Of a stretch of DNA of 17,669 nucleotides, positions 14,781 through 17,669 are shown piece after piece. The translations under genes and the position numbers were made by a program. Position 1 is the stretch's first letter, and every line of letters begins with the position of its first letter. The stretch is taken from assembly GCA_905234005.1 (NCBI GenBank), contig CAJOFW010000003.1, forward strand, positions 6,355 to 24,023. The letters are read 5' to 3'. Source of the stretch: an uncultured Oscillospiraceae bacterium. GTDB taxonomy: Bacteria; Bacillota; Clostridia; Oscillospirales; Oscillospiraceae. The notes under the pieces were generated by a model. The model made no database searches. It saw only the letters and a program-made list of their open reading frames with translations, and had not been told where the DNA came from.

Positions 14781-17096
14781 ATGGCGGTATGGACATGGCG
14801 GATGGCGGGGCATGGCGCGCACGGAGCGCTGCGGCGCAGCCCGGCGCTGCGGACGGCGGCGCGGCATGGCGGGTATTTTCTGCTCGGCGTCGCGCTCGGA
14901 GCGGGGCGGCTGTTCTCGGGCTGCGGGCCGTTCGGCATCGCGGCGGTCGCGGCGGCGGAGACGGAGCTTCTCGCCCTCTGCGCAATGGCCGGGGCGGCGG
15001 CCGGGTATCTGCTCGCCGGGGGACTGTACGCCGGTATGCGGTACATCGCCACGGCGTTCATGGTGTTCACGGTCGGCTTTGTGACGCGGGGGCTGAAAAT
15101 ACGCGGCAGCCGCTGGCTCCTGCCGGCCGCCGCGTCGGTGCTGACCGGGCTTACGGGCATATTGTACGCCAACATCCGCGTGGGCGGCATTCCGGGCATC
15201 GTGCGCATTTTCATGGAAATCGTGCTCTCGGGCGGGTGCGCGTACCTGTACGGGCTGGTGCTCGTCCCGGAGAAGAAGACGGGCGAGGCGGCGGAGCTGC
15301 GCCGCAGCATCAGCACGGCGGTGCTCGGGGCGTGCGCGCTGATGGGGCTGTCGTCGATACGGATTTTCGGCGTGCTCGCGATCGGGCGGTTTCTCGCGGT
15401 GCTCGTCGTCATGGCGGCGGGCTTCTGCGGCGGGCCGCTGGCCGGGTGCACCGCCGGCGCGGCGATGGGCCTCGGCATGGACATGGCCGTCGGCATGAGC
15501 CTTTTTTACTGCGCCGCGTACGCGCTGGCGGGGCTGTTCGCCGGGGCGCTGTACCGGTACGGGCGTCTGACGTTCGCGGTATCGTTCTGCGCGGGCAACG
15601 CGGTGGCCGTGCTGCTCGGCTGGAGCGGCGGGGCGCACATCCCGGCGCTGTACGAGTGCTTCGCGGCGTCGGTCGTATTCATGCTTTTGCCGCAGGCGGC
15701 GCTCGCGCCGGTCGCAGAGCTTCTGCGCGTCGGACGGGGCCGGGGCGAGACGGCGTTCCGGCTCTACCAGGCGGAACGTCTCGCCCTGCTCGGCGAGGGC
15801 TTTCAGCGTCTGTACGACGCGGCCTCCCGGGAGGGACGCGCCGCCTCGGACGGGGACAGCGTGACGGTCGTATTCGACCGGGCGGCGGACATTGTGTGCC
15901 GCTCCTGCGCCGGGCGCGACCAGTGCTGGCAGAAGGATCGGGAGGAGACGGTGCAGGGCCTCGCGTCGATCGCCGAGGGCATGGCCCGGCGGGGCATGCT
16001 CGCGGTCGGCGACCTGCCCATCGCGTTCCGGCAGAAGTGCGTGTCGCCGCAGGCGTTCACCAGCGCCGTCAACGGCGAGCTGCGGGGGCTGATGTACCGG
16101 CGGCAGTACGCGGCCCGGCTGCGGGAGGGCCGGGCCGCGGCCTACGGCCAGTTTCTCGATATGGCCGAGGTCCTGGGCGACGCGGCGCGGCAGCTCTCCG
16201 GCGCGGCGGGGCCGGACACCCGGGCCGAGCGGCGGCTCATACGGCTCATGAAGAGCCGTGAGCTGGACGGCGTGTGCGCCGTGTTCCGGGACGGACAGGG
16301 CCGCCTGCACGCGACCGTGGAGGGCGCGGGCGTAGAGGAGCTGTGCCGGGACGACGACTACCTCGAGCGCCTGTCCGACATCCTCGGCGTGCGCCTGTGC
16401 CGCGTCGGGGCGCAGGAGTCGGGACGCGTCGTCCTGCGGCAGGCGGAGCCGCTGGCCGTGTCGGTCGGCATCGCCGCGATGAAAAAGGAGGGCGAGGCCG
16501 TCTCCGGCGACCGGGAGACGTATTTCAAGACCGAGAGCGGCATGCTGTGCGTCATCCTGTCCGACGGCATGGGCACCGGCCCCGCCGCCGCGGGCGAGAG
16601 CGCCTGCGCCGTGGAGATACTCGAGGGACTTCTGAAGGCCGGCATGGAGCCGGGCTGCGCCATGCGCCTTCTGAACGCCGCCGCCATGCTCCGAAACGGC
16701 GACGAGTGGGGCTACGCGACGGTCGATCTTTGCTGCGTCGATCTGTTCAACGGCGAGACGCGGTTTTACAAATACGGCGCGGCCCCGTCGTATATCAAGA
16801 CCGGCAAGAGCATCCGCCGCGTGGCCTGCGCCTCGCTGGCGGCGGGGATGCTCGCCGGAGAGGACGCCGTGCCCGACGTCGTGACGATGCGCTTAAAGCC
16901 CGGCAGCGTCGCCCTCATCGCGTCGGACGGCGTGATCGCCGAGGAGGACGACCGCTGGCTCAGGGAGATCCTGTCCGCGTCGGACGGGCGTGACACGAAG
17001 GACGTCGCCCGCGATACGCTGCAGGCCGCCGCCGCCCGGTTCGGCGGCATGGACGACATGACGGCGCTCGCCATCCGCGTGGAGGCGAGGCAATGA
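14781..17096 (+). CDS. spoIIE: Stage II sporulation protein E (SpoIIE), PP2C-type phosphatase
   Basis: 771 residues, slightly shorter than the roughly 827 of Bacillus. SpoIIE sits at the asymmetric septum and dephosphorylates SpoIIAA, which frees sigma-F in the forespore. Residues 31-315 contain about ten hydrophobic segments forming the membrane domain. The central regulatory part carries a conserved cysteine cluster C373-x2-C376-x5-C382-W. The PP2C domain (about 560-768) keeps the metal-binding residues: Asp577 in SGDR, DGMG at 595-598, SDGV with Asp716, and DDMT with Asp758/Asp759. The start ATG has GGAGG at 14769-14773, 7 bases away; the longer open frame upstream lacks such a site. The gene marks the organism as spore-forming or recently derived from one. 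The last bases form an ATGA with a downstream frame that is probably not a gene. Confidence 0.95.
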   Translation: MAVWTWRMAGHGAHGALRRSPALRTAARHGGYFLLGVALGAGRLFSGCGPFGIAAVAAAETELLALCAMAGAAAGYLLAGGLYAGMRYIATAFMVFTVGFVTRGLKIRGSRWLLPAAASVLTGLTGILYANIRVGGIPGIVRIFMEIVLSGGCAYLYGLVLVPEKKTGEAAELRRSISTAVLGACALMGLSSIRIFGVLAIGRFLAVLVVMAAGFCGGPLAGCTAGAAMGLGMDMAVGMSLFYCAAYALAGLFAGALYRYGRLTFAVSFCAGNAVAVLLGWSGGAHIPALYECFAASVVFMLLPQAALAPVAELLRVGRGRGETAFRLYQAERLALLGEGFQRLYDAASREGRAASDGDSVTVVFDRAADIVCRSCAGRDQCWQKDREETVQGLASIAEGMARRGMLAVGDLPIAFRQKCVSPQAFTSAVNGELRGLMYRRQYAARLREGRAAAYGQFLDMAEVLGDAARQLSGAAGPDTRAERRLIRLMKSRELDGVCAVFRDGQGRLHATVEGAGVEELCRDDDYLERLSDILGVRLCRVGAQESGRVVLRQAEPLAVSVGIAAMKKEGEAVSGDRETYFKTESGMLCVILSDGMGTGPAAAGESACAVEILEGLLKAGMEPGCAMRLLNAAAMLRNGDEWGYATVDLCCVDLFNGETRFYKYGAAPSYIKTGKSIRRVACASLAAGMLAGEDAVPDVVTMRLKPGSVALIASDGVIAEEDDRWLREILSASDGRDTKDVARDTLQAAAARFGGMDDMTALAIRVEARQ

Positions 17097-17177
17097 ACGG
17101 GCTTAGGGCGTTCCGGAAAAAAGCCGGGAAGCCGTCGGGCAGAATGGAAGAAGCGAAGCAGCAGGGAGGCCGAGATC

Positions 17178-17453
17178 ATGGTAAAGGGCACGAACCGCCG
17201 GGTCGTCGTGGTGCGATACCCCGACCCGAAGATGTTCGAGGAGGCGATATTCGTCCTGCGGGACGACGGCTCACACGGCAAGACGGCGGAGCAGGTCATG
17301 GACGAGGCCCGTCTCGCCGCCGCAGACTACATCCGAAGCTGCCGCACCGTCCGGAAAAGGCCGGGAAGCCGCCGTCTGCTCTGCGCGGTGATCGCCGCCG
17401 CCGTCCTCAGCGCCGCCGGCATAGCGTATCTCGCCGTGCGGCTGCTGCTGTGA
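17178..17453 (+). CDS. Small tail-anchored membrane protein of unknown function
   Basis: 91 residues. The N-terminal 60 residues are polar and helical (MVKGTNRRVVVVRYPDPKMFEEAIFVLRDD..., then EQVMDEARLAAADYIRSC). A basic stretch, RKRPGSRR (59-66), precedes a single hydrophobic segment (LLCAVIAAAVLSAAGIAYLAVRLLL, 67-91) at the extreme C-terminus, which implies tail anchoring with the N-terminus in the cytosol. I recognise no named family. The strong ribosome binding site GGGAGG (17164-17169) lies 8 bases before the ATG, and the codon pattern fits the neighbours, so the gene looks real. It begins 81 bases after spoIIE and has no terminator between, so it may be expressed with spoIIE; a sporulation role is only inferred from position. 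Confidence 0.75.
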   Translation: MVKGTNRRVVVVRYPDPKMFEEAIFVLRDDGSHGKTAEQVMDEARLAAADYIRSCRTVRKRPGSRRLLCAVIAAAVLSAAGIAYLAVRLLL

Positions 17454-17537
17454 CACGGCGAAACGCACGCTCCGTCGGCGGCGGTACACGCTCACTGACG
17501 GCAGCGGAATCATACCCAATCGGCATGTAATAACAAT

Positions 17538-17566
17538 GAAAGCGGGGCGTCGGACGCTCCGCTTTC
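17538..17566 (+). terminator. 14-bp hairpin downstream of the spoIIE group (tandem hairpin 1)
   Basis: GAAAGCGGGGCGTC (17538-17551) and GACGCTCCGCTTTC (17553-17566) pair over 14 positions with one G-U, around a single central base, so the real loop is about 5 bases. The next bases are GGTATATACG, with no T-run. A terminator role is inferred from the place after the last gene of the group. Confidence 0.6.
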
Positions 17567-17585
17567 GGTATATACGCAAAACGCA

Positions 17586-17615
17586 AAACCGGGCGGCCCG
17601 AGGGTCGTCCGGTTT
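17586..17615. terminator. 14-bp hairpin before the right-edge gene (tandem hairpin 2)
   Basis: AAACCGGGCGGCCC (17586-17599) pairs with GGGTCGTCCGGTTT (17602-17615), including two G-U pairs, around GA. On the plus strand it is followed by CGCACAAAAAA; on the minus strand by TGCGTTTTGCG, which is closer to a T-tract. It could act on transcripts from either side, or be part of the leader of the next gene. Confidence 0.5.
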
Positions 17616-17637
17616 CGCACAAAAAAGAAAGGAGAAA

Positions 17638-17658
17638 ATGAAAAGAGAGGAGAAATGA
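17638..17658 (+). other. Six-codon mini-ORF (MKREEK) in the leader of the right-edge gene
   Basis: ATG at 17638, five further codons, and TGA at 17656-17658. AAAGGAG (17627-17633) is a good ribosome binding site 4-5 bases upstream. The stop overlaps the next ATG (17655) as ATGA. The GAGAGGAG that would serve as ribosome binding site for the second ATG lies inside the mini-ORF. It may be a coupling leader peptide, or chance. Confidence 0.35.
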
Positions 17659-17669
17659 AATCAGCAATC
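17655..17669 (+). CDS. Start of an unidentified gene cut by the right window edge
   Basis: Only ATG and four codons (MKSAI) are visible. GAGAGG (17645-17650) lies 4 bases upstream and the position after two hairpins and an A-rich leader suggests a real gene start, but the product cannot be told. Confidence 0.4.

Noticed and set aside
17093..17530. 145-codon frame starting at the ATGA overlap with spoIIE
   Set aside because: It has a plausible start (GGAGGCGAGG upstream), but its product is Arg/Pro/Gly-rich low-complexity sequence. It also covers the whole of the better-supported 17178-17453 gene in another frame.
1..17669. CRISPR arrays, tRNA/rRNA genes, insertion sequences, prophage or restriction/defence genes
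   Set aside because: I looked on both strands and saw no spacer-repeat array, cloverleaf, transposase, integrase or defence motif; all well-supported genes but the small 17178-17453 protein and the cut right-edge gene belong to recognised families.

Overview
The window is about 17.7 kb of GC-rich chromosomal DNA (dense GC third positions, strong GGAGG-type ribosome binding sites). It most likely comes from an endospore-forming member of the Clostridia (Bacillota), perhaps an Oscillospiraceae/Ruminococcaceae-like lineage. The evidence is a yvcK-whiA pair, a Bacillota-type DnaE with an N-terminal PHP domain, and a full-length SpoIIE. Taxonomy is inferred from gene content only. No phage, IS element, CRISPR array, tRNA or rRNA was recognised; the region reads as core chromosome.

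Layout: 1-10777 is a plus-strand block: the 3' end of yvcK, whiA, dnaE, a secreted DUF218 protein, hflX, yigZ, trkA and trkH. A convergent terminator (10795-10825) separates it from a minus-strand block that reads, in transcription order, AEC-family permease (14530-13598), rsmA (13573-12731) and pckG (12651-10867). A divergent intergenic region (14531-14780) then leads into plus-strand spoIIE, a small tail-anchored protein of unknown function, two strong hairpins, and the start of another gene at the right edge.

Functional groups: yvcK/whiA (cell-envelope and central-carbon control, cell division); dnaE (replication); hflX-yigZ (ribosome rescue and translation-linked, overlapping by 8 nt); trkA-trkH (potassium uptake, overlapping by 4 nt); permease-rsmA-pckG (transport, rRNA dimethylation, gluconeogenesis/anaplerosis); spoIIE plus the small membrane protein (sporulation and unknown).

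I found no clearly new multi-gene system. The unusual signals are between genes and at gene starts: an apparent ATT start codon for hflX; a 36-bp duplication at the whiA start that carries two alternative start codons; a 9-bp-period repeat array just before dnaE; a palindrome directly downstream of the trkA -10; mutually exclusive inverted repeats between the permease gene and spoIIE; a GNRA-capped hairpin abutting the DUF218 ribosome binding site; and a six-codon mini-ORF overlapping the last gene start.
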